DNA from: Cannabis sativa
Lineage: Eukaryota > Streptophyta > Magnoliopsida > Rosales > Cannabaceae
DNA length: 64,000 nt
NCBI RefSeq assembly: GCF_029168945.1
Contig: NC_083603.1
Span: forward strand, 51,842,406 to 51,906,405
Direction: 5' to 3'
Each line of letters begins with the position of its first letter. Position 1 is the first letter of the stretch. Position numbers and translations under genes: made by a program. The notes under the pieces are model-generated. The model made no database searches. It had not been told where the DNA came from and was given only the letters and a program-made list of their open reading frames with translations. Positions 34,054-48,662 of this stretch are shown here, one piece after another.

Positions 34054-36383
34054 TGTAATACCCTAAGATTAAGAAAATGGATTAGCAAACCCTAACTAGT
34101 TAATTGTGTATTATTATAGAATTATATTATTATATAATTTATTATATGTGAATTAATATAATTTATGACATGTTAAGATCCCGTTGGTGAGCTAGGGGCA
34201 TTTTAGTAATTTTAACCCGAGAAGGGTAAAATTGTGGATTAAATTTAATTACGTGCTTATGAACTATATTATTATATAGTATGCCTGTTTGGTCTTTTTT
34301 TTTGTTCTGACAAGTCGGTGCGGTATAGTCACAACCGGGTATTTCGGACCGAACCGGGTTCGGGGCCGAAATATAATTTTGGGATGATTTATTAGTATTT
34401 TATTTATATGTGATTAATCTGAAATTTATGAGAATGTGTGATGTGATGAAATGACTATATTCCTTTGTAGGGGTGTTATGTGTAAGTATGGCCATGGGAG
34501 CATTTATGTAATTTTACAATTTGGATTATGTTTAAACAAAAGGGATTTTTGGTTGAGAAATGGATTTATTTTTTGGTTTTCTCTCTCTCAAACTGACCCC
34601 CTCTATTTCTCTCAATCCATTTCTAAACATTGTTGAATTTGTGAGAGCTTACTTGGATCAAGCTTGATTTTGGTGATCTTTGAGCTTGGCTTTGGTTTGA
34701 GTTTGAAGTAGCCATCTTAACTATTTTATTATGAATTTCATGTTGCTGAAATGAGATTGAAAAATATGTTTATTCTGTGATTTATGTCCATCCATGCATG
34801 TGTGATGAAAATTGGGAATAATCTTGTTATTTTGGCATGTATGTGTTGTAAATGTGTGGAAATTGTTCCTAGTGACTAAGGAGGCATTTTTTGAGTTATA
34901 TTGAGATTAAAATTTGAGTTTAGATTCTAATTTTAGGGTATGTAAAAGTGAGTGATTTTGAGTTTCATTACTGTTGGTTCTTTAAGCTCTTGAAAAGGAA
35001 TTTTGCTCAAGTATGGAGCTTTACTTTGAATGTTGACCAAATCTGAATTTATAGTGTTTGTATGGTGAATTTTGAGCTTTAAATGTATGTTTATATTCCT
35101 TGTATAACTATGGATAACTCTAAATTATGTTTTGGGAGTTTCTTTAAGTTTTGGACATGATTTGATGTGTTTATGCATGGTTTTTAGAAGCTGGAATTTG
35201 GGTTTTTCTGGGTTTGGAACCCAGGGGCCGCAGCCCAGCTTTTGGGCGCCGCAGCCCGCCCCTGTTGAAATCTTGGGTTTTAAACCCAGATGCCGCGGCC
35301 CACCCCCTTTTTCTGGGCAGATTCGAACGCGATATTCTAATAATCATAACTTGGTGATACGAACTCCGTTTTGGGAGTTTTATATATTGTTGGAAAGCTC
35401 GTTCTGAGCTCTTTGTGAATATCTGTGTTTTGAATGCCAATTTTATATTATATGAAAGTGGAATTAGGGATTAACTCTATATTTGTGAATCTCGGAATTT
35501 ATGACTAGAATTAACAGTACTTGGTCAGGAGCACCCGGGGATTTGGAATCTCCATGTTTGCGGGATATCAGGTAAGATAGTAGTTAGCACATAGAGTTAT
35601 GCACGGTGGTGCTTATATTGGAATGATGTATGTGAGTAATTAGAAACTGGGATTAGAGTTATTACCCTAACATGAGCGGTTTAATGGCCTAGGGTTATTA
35701 CCCTAGTAATTATTAATGTGTATACGCTATGCCATGTTAATTATATGTGTATATTGAAATTTAGGGTTATGCGTTCAAGGCATAATCGGGTTGAACATGG
35801 TAGCTAGAACCGAGATGAACCATTCTAAGGTCTTATTGTATATAGACGTGTGAGCATAACATGTAGGTCTATCCACATAGATATAAATAGGCGTGTGAGC
35901 ATAACACGCATGTTTGTGTCATATAGACATATGTGAAATGACATTGGTGTTTATATGATATGTTAAGTATGATTATTGACATTTTATACTGTCTTGTTAG
36001 GCTTGGCTCACGTGTGCTCTACTGTTCAGGAAAGGGTAAATCTATTGGTGATCAGCCATGAGTGCGAGTGCTGGGCAATGTATGTACATGTTCATGCCAC
36101 ACTAGACCAAGCGGGTTGGGGTCTACCAGTGATGAACTTTTGTAACTCTCTTTTGCCGCTTAGGTCGGCTAGTGGAAAGACTTGTAATATTATGTAAAAT
36201 ATATTTTGAGATCCTGAAATACGTAACATTTGACTATAAAGTTAAAATTATTACAAGTTTTATTTTCATTCTATTTTCGTTTAAAGTTTAAATTTCTTGC
36301 GCTTTTCTGCTTAGTAATCGCGTTTAAGGGATTAAGGTTTCTTAATCACCTTGGGTAGCGTGCCTAATTGTTAGGGTGTTACA
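34054..36383 (+). repeat. Left LTR of gypsy element 1
   Basis: Begins TGTAATACCCTAAGATTAAG and ends AGGGTGTTACA. It contains a GC-rich block with gccgcagccc-type repeats (35220-35310) and two gtgtgagcataaca repeats near 35850-35910. It differs from the right LTR by scattered substitutions and several indels, so the insertion is not recent. Open frames inside (34451-34636, 35132-35440, 35976-36197) are non-coding LTR sequence, with mirror copies in the right LTR. Confidence 0.93.
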
Positions 36384-36384
36384 G

Positions 36385-36402
36385 TTTAGTATCACAGTGC
36401 CA
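36385..36402 (+). other. Primer binding site of gypsy element 1, mutated
   Basis: TTTAGTATCACAGTGCCA lies one base after the LTR end, where TGGTATCAGAGCC-type sites (initiator tRNA-Met) are expected. Several substitutions are visible compared with the exact site at 16801. Confidence 0.6.
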
Positions 36403-36717
36403 AGGTTTTTAAACTTCCTATAGACCGGCCGAACATGTACAATCATCGATAGAGAAAAGCTCGACTCATGGTGCAGTAAGTGTTGAGAGTAAATGCTTTA
36501 TTGCTTATATGATCATTTATTTACCACTTTCCATTTTAGGCAGTATGTGAGCATTTAGAGTATTTTTGTGATATATGATGCCATGCTTAAAATTCTATAT
36601 GTTAAGTGTTTATTTATATGGAATAAATAGTTGAGTTAGGGTTTAAGGCAATAAGTGCGTAAATGTGGTATTGGTGCTTATCTTGTTGGGGTTGTTGATT
36701 ACAGGGTACTTGTAAAA

Positions 36718-38048
36718 ATGGACCCTCCGCAATCATCTAGACCACATGGCAAGCAAGTCGAGCCTGGTGTAGACCCGACCAATCCACCGGCACCGCCTGC
36801 ACCTCCGCAGAATTCGAGGGATAATGTGGGGGGTTGGCAATGCTAATCCGTCTACTAATTGGCAGTAGATGTTTCAAGAAATGTGAGGCATTTTACTTCG
36901 TCAAGAGGAAGAGTTGCGTCGGTTAAGGCAACCAGCACCGGCTGCCCCTGTTGAGCACCAACCAGCACCGGCTGCTCCTGTTGAGCAAGTGTTACCACCA
37001 GCATCTGTGCCAGTGGTGGGTAACCTAGGGGTTCATGTTGCCGCATAGAGACTCCATGTTTGAGCAGTTTGTGAAGCTGCAACCTCCAACTTTTCTGGGA
37101 GGTACTAACATAATTAAAGCTGAGTAGTGGATGAGTACAGTCACCCGTATCCTAGACAATATGAGGTGATGGGAACAGAAAGAGTAAATTGTAGAGCCTT
37201 CATGTTACAAGATCATGCCCGCGTCTGGTGGGATATTGTGGGACAGACTCGTGATGTCAGTGTCATGACTTGGGAAGAGTTCAAGAGTCTGTTTGAGGAA
37301 AAAATTTATAACATCACTGTGAGGACTTCACATATGGAAGATTTTGTGAAACAAACTCAGGGGAAAATGACTGTGGCCGAATACACTCTGGAATTTGATC
37401 GGCTGTCCAAGTTTGTTGGTGATCTGGTGCCCACAGATTTCACTAGGAAACAGAAATATGTGAGAGGAATGAATGCCACAATCAGTTGGGACTTGAAAAT
37501 TACCACTACTCATGAAACTTTGTACAAGAAAGTGGTAGAGCTAGCCTTAATTACTGAGGAGGCTAAGCAACATGTAACAAAAGAGAAGACAGCAAAGGAT
37601 GCCGCCATGGCATCGAACCCTCCTGCTAGTGGTACTATCAGTAAGGGGACCGACGGTGGTAACCCTGATCACAAACGGAAGGCTGATGCTTTCAGAACAT
37701 CAGGGGGTAATAGAAAGTTTCAGGGAAACAGAGGTGGTCGTCAGGGCTGCGGGTCTTCATTTCGATCTTATCCTGAGTGCCTGAAATGTAAGAAACACCA
37801 TCAGGGTGAATGTCAGGCCAAGGCTTGTTTCAAGTGTGGCATGGTGGGCCAATTTATCAGAGATTGTCATCAGGCTAAGAAAGAGGAGCCTAAGAAGAAT
37901 ACTACTCAGAACCCAGGACGAATTTTTACCATGACTCAGGATGACGCTGATGCTAGTCGTTCAGTGGTGACAGGTCAGTTATCTAGAAATGGTTGTTCCT
38001 ATACTATATTATTTGACTCGGGAGCTACTCACTCTTATGTGTCGAGTA
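36718..38048 (+). pseudogene. gag (capsid/nucleocapsid) of gypsy element 1, frameshifted
   Basis: The start MDPPQSSRPHGKQVEPG (36718) is followed by a frame break near 36846. A 30-bp tandem duplication (cagcaccggctgc...gttgagca) lies at 36930-36990. The capsid region (retrotransposon gag domain) reads on from 37127 with HARVWWDIVGQTRDV, WEEFKSLFEEK and the conserved MTVAEYTLEFDRLSKF. The nucleocapsid has CLKCKKHHQGEC and CFKCGMVGQFIRDC; the latter is a CCHC knuckle with its histidine replaced by glutamine. The frame continues into the protease active site DSGATHS before the foreign insertion cuts it at about 38048. A stop (TAG) lies just upstream of WMSTVTRILDN, near 37120. Confidence 0.85.
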
Positions 38049-38060
38049 TTTATTACTGAT

Positions 38061-38100
38061 GCTATGTGGAGTCGCATTTATTACTGATGCTTTCCACGTG
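38061..38100. repeat. Left arm of 40-bp inverted repeat
   Basis: Starts gctatgtggagtcgcattta and ends tttccacgtg. It is the reverse complement of 45141-45180 with one mismatch. The motif tttattactgatgct is also present once more immediately to the left (38049-38063), so the arm includes a small local duplication. Confidence 0.9.
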
Positions 38101-38223
38101 GAGTCTTATTTATTTTCTGAAAGGCTTAAGTATTTTTGAAATTGAAGAGGAAGAAGAAGAAGGAAGAGGTCTCATCATAAAGCTAGGTTTTTAGCTTTGG
38201 AGGCATTAGTTTGGATGAAGAGA

Positions 38224-39671
38224 CCATAGCCTTCCTTTTATACTATCTTCAATAGGGTTAGGGTTGAATTATTAGGAATAAAAAAATGATAAAAATAGGG
38301 TAAAATTAACTTGATGGACGGCCACTTAATGAGCCCCACTCAAGTTTGGGTTTTGTCATTTTTCCCAACTATTTTACCTATTTTTCATAAATACCACTTT
38401 TTGCACTTTCAACCTTATAAATGCCAAAACTATTTATTTAATAATTAAAATAATTATCAAATAAAATTGTCATATATAATATTTATTAATTAGACTCTAT
38501 AAAGTCTCTTAATTAACAAATAAACCCCAAAACACTATTTCTTCACAATCAAGCCATATCTTAGTGAAAAATTCATAAACTAGACATAGTCTAATTTTAG
38601 AATTATAATTGATTAACTAAAGTCAATCAACTGAGTCTTACAAGCAGTTTGTCTCAACTAGTATGGGGACCATGGGCCTATATAACTGAGCTTCCAATAA
38701 GCAGACCTAGAATTTACCAAGTAAATCCATTAACTTATTAATTCCTCATTGCATCCACCATAAAACTTGGAATTGCACTCTCAGTTACATAGAACACTCT
38801 ATATGCTCCACGATATAGATACGCTATTAATTATCCATTGTTATAATCTCAATAATCAATGATCCTCTATAGATGATCTACATTGCATAGGGACAAAATT
38901 ACCGTTACACCCTTTCAATGTATTTTATCCTTAAAATACTTGGCCACCTATAAATGATATTTTAGTGAACTAATATAATCACTAAAATGAGATCTCAATC
39001 ATTTATCTCTATTCAGCCAAGCTCGTAGGAAATCATCGTTTCACTTCTAAATACCTATAGAAGCTATAGATACCACATCTATATTTAGCGCTCCCACTTA
39101 TTTGTACTATCATGTTCCCAAAATGTACGTATCACCCTGACCAAAAAGTAGGCTTAACTAACAAATCAAAGAACATGAATAACACTCTTGAGATCGAACC
39201 TAATCATGTCAGGATTAAGATCATTTGATCTAGGATCAACTAGGTGATATTGAATTGAATAGATATTACGGTAAATTTATCATATCTAATCCAAGTTCAA
39301 TATCGATCCCTTCCAATGTATACTCCATACATCTGATACTAGTAAACTTTGCCAATGCATTGGAAAGGACATAACACTTATCCAAGGTGTAAGTATACCT
39401 ATCGCTGATTATCATGCCAGTCTAAATCCAGTGAACTGACAAATCAGGGAATTAAACTTTTGAACATATAATCATGATGATATTCCACTGTGCTGACAAC
39501 ACTATAATCGTGATCAAATACATATGTTTTGGACCTAATAGAATTTATACATTAAATATAATCATGAAATAAATCATGTGAATCATGCAACATAAACTGA
39601 TTTTTGATCTTTATTAACTAGTGAATTTGATTATATTTAAATGGGTTTTATTTAAGGCACAAAATCCAACA
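38224..39671 (-). mobile_element. Angela/BARE-like LTR, antisense, diverged or 5'-altered (copy 4)
   Basis: From about ccatagccttccttttat onward the order of blocks follows the antisense solo LTR at 23070-24935: agggttagggttgaatta, ggggaccatgggcctatata, accaagtaaat, aatcatgaaataaatcatgt, and the end aaaatccaaca. The first 120 bp to the left do not match the other copies. No right target duplication is evident because the left boundary is not original. Confidence 0.75.
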
Positions 39672-40317
39672 CTGCGATTATGTGATTATAGGGTTATGAA
39701 ATTAGAGTGCTCTGTGAAGCACTAAAAATATGTGAATGAATGTCTGTTTAGTGTCATGGTAAAGTTATTGACTATAAGATGCTATAATTTTCTTATATTG
39801 CGTGATATATGTGTTTGTATTGATGTTAAACTATATATATTAACATGCTGACTATGGGTGAATCACGAGTATGTATATTGTGTTGTGATGTGAATATTTG
39901 TGTTTTTAATGCTTGTGTTCTAGTAGCTTTTATTGCTGAGTCATTGTGACTCATTGGTACTTTGTGGTGCAGGTAAGGAGGTTAGAATCTGTATTTGGCC
40001 TTGAGTTAGATATCTCTCAGCGATGTACATATCAGCCGTGATGTCTTGGTTTCCCAGAAGCAAGATCAGCTCCTTTTTCTATGTTTGAAAATATAACTTT
40101 ACTTATGTATTATTGTTTTTTTTGTAAATTATTATAAAGAATTTTTATAAACAGGGGATCCCCATATTATAGTAGTACTTGGTATGGAAGTTTTTATTCT
40201 AATTTGAAACTATTAAGGATTTTAATTTAAACCACACTTTTTCCTAAACGAATAGATTAGTGAGAGACAAGTTTGTAAAAGCACACACGTAGCGTCCCTG
40301 AGGGTCAGGGCGTTAAA
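39672..40317 (+). mobile_element. 3' part of a gypsy LTR
   Basis: It contains gctgagtcattgtgactc, tgtggtgcaggtaagg, cagcgatgtacatatcagcc, cacacgtagcgtccctgag and agggcgtta, in the same order as the LTR ends of gypsy element 2 (16395-16797). The final caXX of the LTR and any primer site are missing at the junction near 40317, which continues as aaagggggata. Confidence 0.7.
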
Positions 40318-43499
<3,182 letters not shown>

Positions 43500-43500
<1 letters not shown>

Positions 43501-44400
43501 CAACTTCTCTATTTTCAAGGGATAATTTGGTCATTTAAGGTTTATTAATTAATGGGCATTTTACAATTTTGTATACATTATTTTAATTAATTACAAAATA
43601 TGTGCAAAAAAACTTATTATCATTTTCTCATACACTTTTATATATAATTAAAAACTTTTTTTCAATTTTTTTTATAATATATATATGGTAATAATTATTG
43701 ATTAGTATATATATGGTAATATTGGTTATTTTTTTTTATATATATATATTTACAATTATAATAAACATACTAATAATATAAAACATTTTATATATGTGTT
43801 TATTGGCTATGTTTATTTTTATGTTTACAATTATAATAAACATACTAATAATATAAAATATTTTATATATGTGTTTATTTTATTTTCTATTAATTAAACA
43901 TACTAATTTAATAAACAAAATAATAATATTCACATAAGTTTATTATATCACTCTACGTGTGTTATGTTTATTTTTTTAGTAATTTTTTAGAAAATAAATA
44001 ATATATATAAAAAATTGTTTATCTTTATCTTTTTCTTTGTTTATTAATTGTGTCGTGTTTATTTTTTTTAATTAAATAATTTTTAGAATTTATAAAGTTA
44101 TGTTTTATTTATTTTTTGATGTAAGAATTATACTTCAATAGAAAACTCGTTCACTAACTCATTAGAAAATAATCAATATAAAGAAACAATAGAAAGAAAA
44201 TATACTTATTTTAGTATAGTATAAATTCATTATGTCTATTTTTATGTTTACAATTATAATAAACATACTAATAATATAAAATACTTTGTATATATATGTT
44301 TATTTTGTTTTCTATTTATTATACATACTACTTTAATAAACAAAATAATAATATTCACATATGTTTATTATATCACTCTACGTGTCAGGTTTATTTTTAG
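43500..44400. repeat. AT-rich DNA with a 180-bp direct repeat
   Basis: The segment at about 43808-43990 (atttttatgtttacaattat, aaacatactaataatataaa, ttatatcactctacgtgt) recurs at about 44231-44405, and a shorter third copy lies at 43745-43805. Copies differ by scattered substitutions. No coding content. Confidence 0.75.
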
Positions 44401-44759
44401 TAATTTTAAGTATTGATTTATATTTATATACATTAATGTTTATAATTTTAATATTGTATTTTATTAAAAAAAATCTTATTAAATTATAATAATTCATACT
44501 AAAATAGATAATAAACATTTATCTTTTAATAAAAAAATATTTAACTTGTTTATTTTTATAAATCTGTTTAATTAATTTTACGAAATTGTTTATTTTGAGG
44601 TTTAATAAACATATTAAAAATGTATGGTTTCATGTAATAAGTTTTCAAAATGTATAAATTTTTAAAATAATTTTTTTTTGCACATTTTTTGTAATTATTT
44701 TGTTTTTGTTGTACATTTATGAAAAAACCCCTTAATTAATTATGTAAATCTAGCTTTAT

Positions 44760-45140
44760 TGACCCATTTTTAAGGGATATTGGTGCTTAATCTACATGTA
44801 AGCTCTACTATATAAAGAGCATTAGCCTAACCCTAACTCTCTAAGTCTTAAATCTCCAAGCCTCACTAAGGCTCTCAAGCTTTAAGTCTGAAACCCTAAC
44901 TCTCTCTTCTCCTCTCTTCTATACGCTCCATGGCTCTCTGTCACTTGAGATTTGCCTACTTGATTTATATATTGTAATCTTAAGAGAACTACTGTAGATT
45001 CCACAATACTTGTTATCTATGTAGTATTATTTTTGGCATTAATACAACTAAAATAGGAGTAGGTCATTATTCGCTAACTAAAGGGGTCGAACTTCTATAA
45101 AATCTCATGTCTTACTTACTTTTTTATTTTCATTGTGTAA
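44760..45140 (+). mobile_element. 3' part of a long LTR of unknown gypsy lineage
   Basis: A TATA box (ctatataaaga, about 44807-44817) is followed by a transcribed-looking leader with aaccctaactctct repeats, a U5-like stretch (ggggtcgaacttctataaaa) and an end ttttcattgtgtaaca at 45140. This is the look of a Tat/Ogre-type LTR end, from memory of such families. No primer site follows; the 40-bp inverted repeat starts instead. Confidence 0.45.
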
Positions 45141-45180
45141 CACGTGGAAAGCATCAGTAATAAATACGACTCCACATAGC
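45141..45180. repeat. Right arm of 40-bp inverted repeat
   Basis: cacgtggaaagcatcagtaa ... ctccacatagc, the reverse complement of 38061-38100 with one mismatch. Confidence 0.9.
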
Positions 45181-45282
45181 CTTCCTTTTATCTCTGTATA
45201 AATGATATTTCAGCGAAGTGAAATGAGATCTCCACCATTTATCTCTTTTTAGCCAAGCTCGAAGGATATCATCGTTTCACTT
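45181..45282 (-). mobile_element. Angela/BARE-like LTR fragment with internal deletion
   Basis: The block cttccttttat matches 38232-38243 and then jumps to gtataaatgatatttcagcg, gagatctccaccatttatct, agccaagctcgaagg and atcatcgtttcacttct, which correspond to about 24217-24306. About 700 bp expected in between are absent. It abuts the resumed protease sequence directly. Confidence 0.7.
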
Positions 45283-45850
45283 CTATACTGTATTATTTGA
45301 CTCGGGAGCTACTCACTCTTATGTGTCGAGTAGAGTAATTGAAGGTTTTCATAAACCATGTGATATTTATGTTGTGGGGTTTGGTACCCTGTTACTTTCG
45401 GGAGACCTTATAGTATCCACTAGGTGGATTCGATCTTTGTCTTTCTGGATTGACGGATGTGAATTAACTGCCAATCTAATAGAGCTGCAACTGTCTGATT
45501 TTGATATAATCCTGGGATGGATTTTCTGTCTAAATATGGGGCAACGATCGACTGCAAACGGAAGATGGTGGTGTTTGAGCCGATAGTGCTAACCCAACAG
45601 TGTTTGTGGGTAAAGTTCATGGGACACGCATACTAAGAATAACACTTCTGAAAGCAAAGGATCTGATCAGAAGAGGTTGTTTGGGATTCATAGTCACTGC
45701 AGTGGATATCAACCAACCTGTGACATCTGAACCTTAGAACACAAGATTGGTGTGCGAGTTTCTTGACGTCTTTCCAGAAGATTTACCAGGATTGCCACCT
45801 ACCCGAGAGATTGAATTTGTAATTGAGTTAGTTTGAAGAGCAAAACTAGT
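45283..45850 (+). pseudogene. Protease and linker of gypsy pol
   Basis: Translation gives LFDSGATHSYVSSRVIEGFH, with the aspartic protease active site DSGA, then SDFDIILGWIFCLNM, the conserved IILG flap region (normally followed by DWL). A frame break follows near 45540-45590, after which TIDCKRKMVVFEP can be read in another frame. Because 50 bp were repeated at the insertion edge, DSGATHS is present both here and at 38020-38046. Confidence 0.8.
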
Positions 45851-45869
45851 ATCAAAAGCACCGTATCGA

Positions 45870-46685
45870 ATGGCTCCAGCAGAATTGAAAGAATTAAAGA
45901 TACAATTGCAAGAGTTATTGAACCTGGGGTTCATTAGACTGAGCTACCCTCCTTGGGGTGCTCCGATATTATTTGTGAAGAAGAAAGACGATTTACTGCG
46001 AATGTGTATTGATTACTGGGAGTTGAATAAGCATACCATCAAGAACAAGTATCCTTTACCTCGAATTGATGATCTTTTTTATCAACTAAAGGGGAAAACA
46101 GTCTTCTCCAAGATCAATCTTCGCTTAGGTTATCATCAGCTGAGAATTCGAGAGGAAGATCTTTTGAAAACTACATTTCGTACTCGGTATGGACATTATG
46201 AATTTCTAGTGATGTCTTTCGGACTCACCAATGCCCCAACGACATTCATGGATCTTATGAATCGGGTGTTCAAGGATTACCTGGATAGATGTGTGATCGT
46301 GTTTATTGATGACATCTTAGTTTATTCTAAATCAAAAGAGGAACATGAGTTGCATCTTAGATCAGTATGGCAACGGTTACGAGACCACAAGTTGTATGCT
46401 AAGTTCAAAAAGTGTGAATTCTGGTTTTCTTGTGTCTCTTTCTTGGGGCATATAGTAGATAAAGATGGGATCATGGTTGATCCGACCAAGATTGAAGTTG
46501 TTCGAGATTGGCCAACACCGAAGTCAGCTACTGAAGTTAGAAGCTTTCTGGGCTTAGCTGGGTATTATTGTTGGTTCGTTGAAGGTTTCTCAAAGATTGC
46601 TATACCCTTAACGAAGCTGACCCAAAAGAACTTGAAGTTTGTTTGGACTGATCGGTGTGAGAAAAGTTTTCTGGAGTTAAAATAG
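45870..46685 (+). pseudogene. Reverse transcriptase of gypsy element 1
   Basis: Conserved blocks in order: [75 protein letters not shown], the catalytic [21 protein letters not shown] and [10 protein letters not shown], then the RT connection [10 protein letters not shown]. The first catalytic aspartate of the family block (F-S-K-I-D-L) is an asparagine here. The FIDD pair is intact. The frame ends at a TAG (46683-46685) but homology continues into RNase H. It is the longest surviving open frame of the element, yet probably inactive. Confidence 0.88.
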
Positions 46686-47086
46686 CGCTTGATTACCGCT
46701 CTAGTGCTAACTCTTCCTTCAGATAAGGAAAAGTTTATTGTTTACTGTGATGCCTCGAGACAGGGTCTGGGTTGTGTTCTTATGCAACCTGGAAAGGTAA
46801 TAGCCTATGCCTCTCGGTAGTTAAAGGAGTACGAGCAGAGGTACCCTACTCACGACTTAGAACTTGCAGTAGTAGTATTTGCGCTAAAGATTTGGCAACA
46901 TTACTTATATGGCAAGAAATGTGAGATATACACTGATCATAAAAGTCTGAAATACTTCTTCACCCAGAGAGACCTGAACATGAGATAGAGACGTTGTCTA
47001 GAGTTGGTGAAGGATTATGATTGTGAGATCCTTTATCACCCTGGTAAGGCCAACGTTGTTGTTGATGCCTTGAGTAGAAAAGGCTA
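46686..47086 (+). pseudogene. RNase H of gypsy element 1
   Basis: Same frame as the reverse transcriptase. Blocks: FIVYCDASRQGLGCVLMQ, VIAYASR, stop, [40 protein letters not shown], and [10 protein letters not shown] (normally ..ADALSRK). In-frame stops lie at 46818-46820 and 46986-46988 and the domain ends at a TAG after KG. Catalytic positions D (YCDAS), E (DLELA) and D (YTDHK) are retained. Confidence 0.85.
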
Positions 47087-47334
47087 GGGTCAGATAAATA
47101 TAGTGAAACAAATCTCACAGCAATTAGCAAATGAGATGACCCGAGCTAAAATCAAGTTGGTTGTGGGGCAATTAGCTAATATTACCTTGCAATCTACTCT
47201 TTTGGAGCGAATCACATAAGGATACTTGTAAGATCTAGAGTTAGTGAAATCCTGAGATAGGGTTTCGGCTGGGAAGACTAATGACTTTACAGTGGATGAT
47301 ATAATGAATGCTATGATTTATAAATCGTGTATGT

Positions 47335-48231
47335 GTGCCTATGGATGATGATATTAAAAGAGATATCATGAATGAGTCTCATACGACTCCTTACTCGGTT
47401 CATCCAGGGTCAACAAAGATGTATCAAGACCTTAAGGTCATGTTCTGGTGGCTAGGCATGAAGAATGACATTGCTGAGTATGTTGCTAAGTGTCTTACTT
47501 GTCAGCAAGTGAAGGCTGAACATCAGAGGCCTGCAGGGTTACTGCAGCCACTGAATATTCCAGAGTGGAAATGGGAAGACACTGCTATAGATTTTGTGGT
47601 GGGTTTGCTTAAAACCACAGGACAGTACGACTCTGTGTGGGTCATAGTGGTCGAGTTTACTAAATCAGCCCACTTTTTACCTGTTCGAACGAACTTCTCC
47701 ATTGATTAGTAAGCTGAATTATATGTTAGTGAAATTGTTCGTCTTCATGGTGTCCCAAAGTCCATTATTTTGGATAGAGATCCAAAATTCACTTCAAGAT
47801 TCTGGGAGAGTCTACATCGAGCTACGGGTACTCAGTTGAAGTTCAGCACAGCATTTCATCCTCAGACGGATGGAAAGTCCGAGAGGACTATTCAGATCCT
47901 AGAAGACATGCTTCGGGCATGTGTGCTTGATTTTGAAGGATCATGGGTAAAGTACCTTCCCCTGATCGAGTTCTCGTACAACAACAACTATCAGGCAACA
48001 ATCGGGATGGCCCCTTATGAACTTTTATATGAAAGAAAATGTAGATCACCTATCCACTGGGATGAAGTGGGTGAAATGAAGTTCTTAGGCCCCGAGGTTG
48101 TTCAGAGAACACGTGAGGTAGTTGATAAAATTAGAGCGCGAATGCGCGCAGCTCAAAGCAGACTAAAGAGTTATGCTGATCCAAAGCGAGGGGACATTAA
48201 TTTTCAGATTGGGGATATGGTATTTCTCTAG
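47335..48231 (+). pseudogene. Integrase of gypsy element 1
   Basis: The N-terminal zinc finger reads YSVHPGSTKMYQDLK ... CLTCQQVK. The core has DFVVGLLKTTGQYD, LDRDPKFTSRFWESLHRATG and FHPQTDGKSERTIQILEDML, giving the D, D and E of the catalytic triad. Two adjacent stops (47707-47712) split the core, and another TAG lies at 48229-48231 after GDMVFL. All pieces stay in one frame, so the damage here is by point mutation. Confidence 0.88.
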
Positions 48232-48234
48232 GTA

Positions 48235-48627
48235 TTGCCTATGAAAGATATTAAACGCTTTGGTAAGAAGGGAAAGCTTAGCCCGAGGTTCATTGGACCT
48301 TTTGAAATCATTGAGAGGATAAGGCAAGTAGCGTACAAGTTGGCTATGCTCCCAGCACTGGCAGCTGTACATGATGTGTTTCATGTTTCGATGCTTCAGA
48401 AGTATGCCTCACATTCGTCCCATATTTTGAGTTATGAAGCATTGGAATTACAACAAGAATTATCATACGAAGAACAACCGGTGCAAGTTCTTGATAGAAG
48501 GGATAAAATCTTGAGAAACAAGACAATTGCACTGGTAAAAGTATTATGGAAGAACAGTAAAGTGGAAGAGGCAACCTGGAAACTCGAGACGAATATACAG
48601 CAGAAATATCCGGAGTTGTTCAGGTAA
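48235..48627 (+). pseudogene. Integrase tail with chromodomain-like end
   Basis: KLSPRFIGPFEIIERIRQVA continues the GPF/Y segment, then LAAVHDVFHVSMLQKY, and the chromodomain-like ILRNKTIALVKVLWKNSKVE, EATWKLE. Family knowledge: chromoviral integrase tails of this kind can target chromatin. Same frame as the integrase. The stop is followed at once by the polypurine tract. Confidence 0.85.
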
Positions 48628-48649
48628 ATTTTGAGACGAAATTTCTATA

Positions 48650-48662
48650 AGGAGGGGGTAAT
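48650..48662 (+). other. Polypurine tract of gypsy element 1
   Basis: aggagggggtaat sits immediately upstream of the right LTR and is preceded by acgaaatttctat, as in element 2 at 20767-20793. This is the expected plus-strand primer. Confidence 0.85.
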
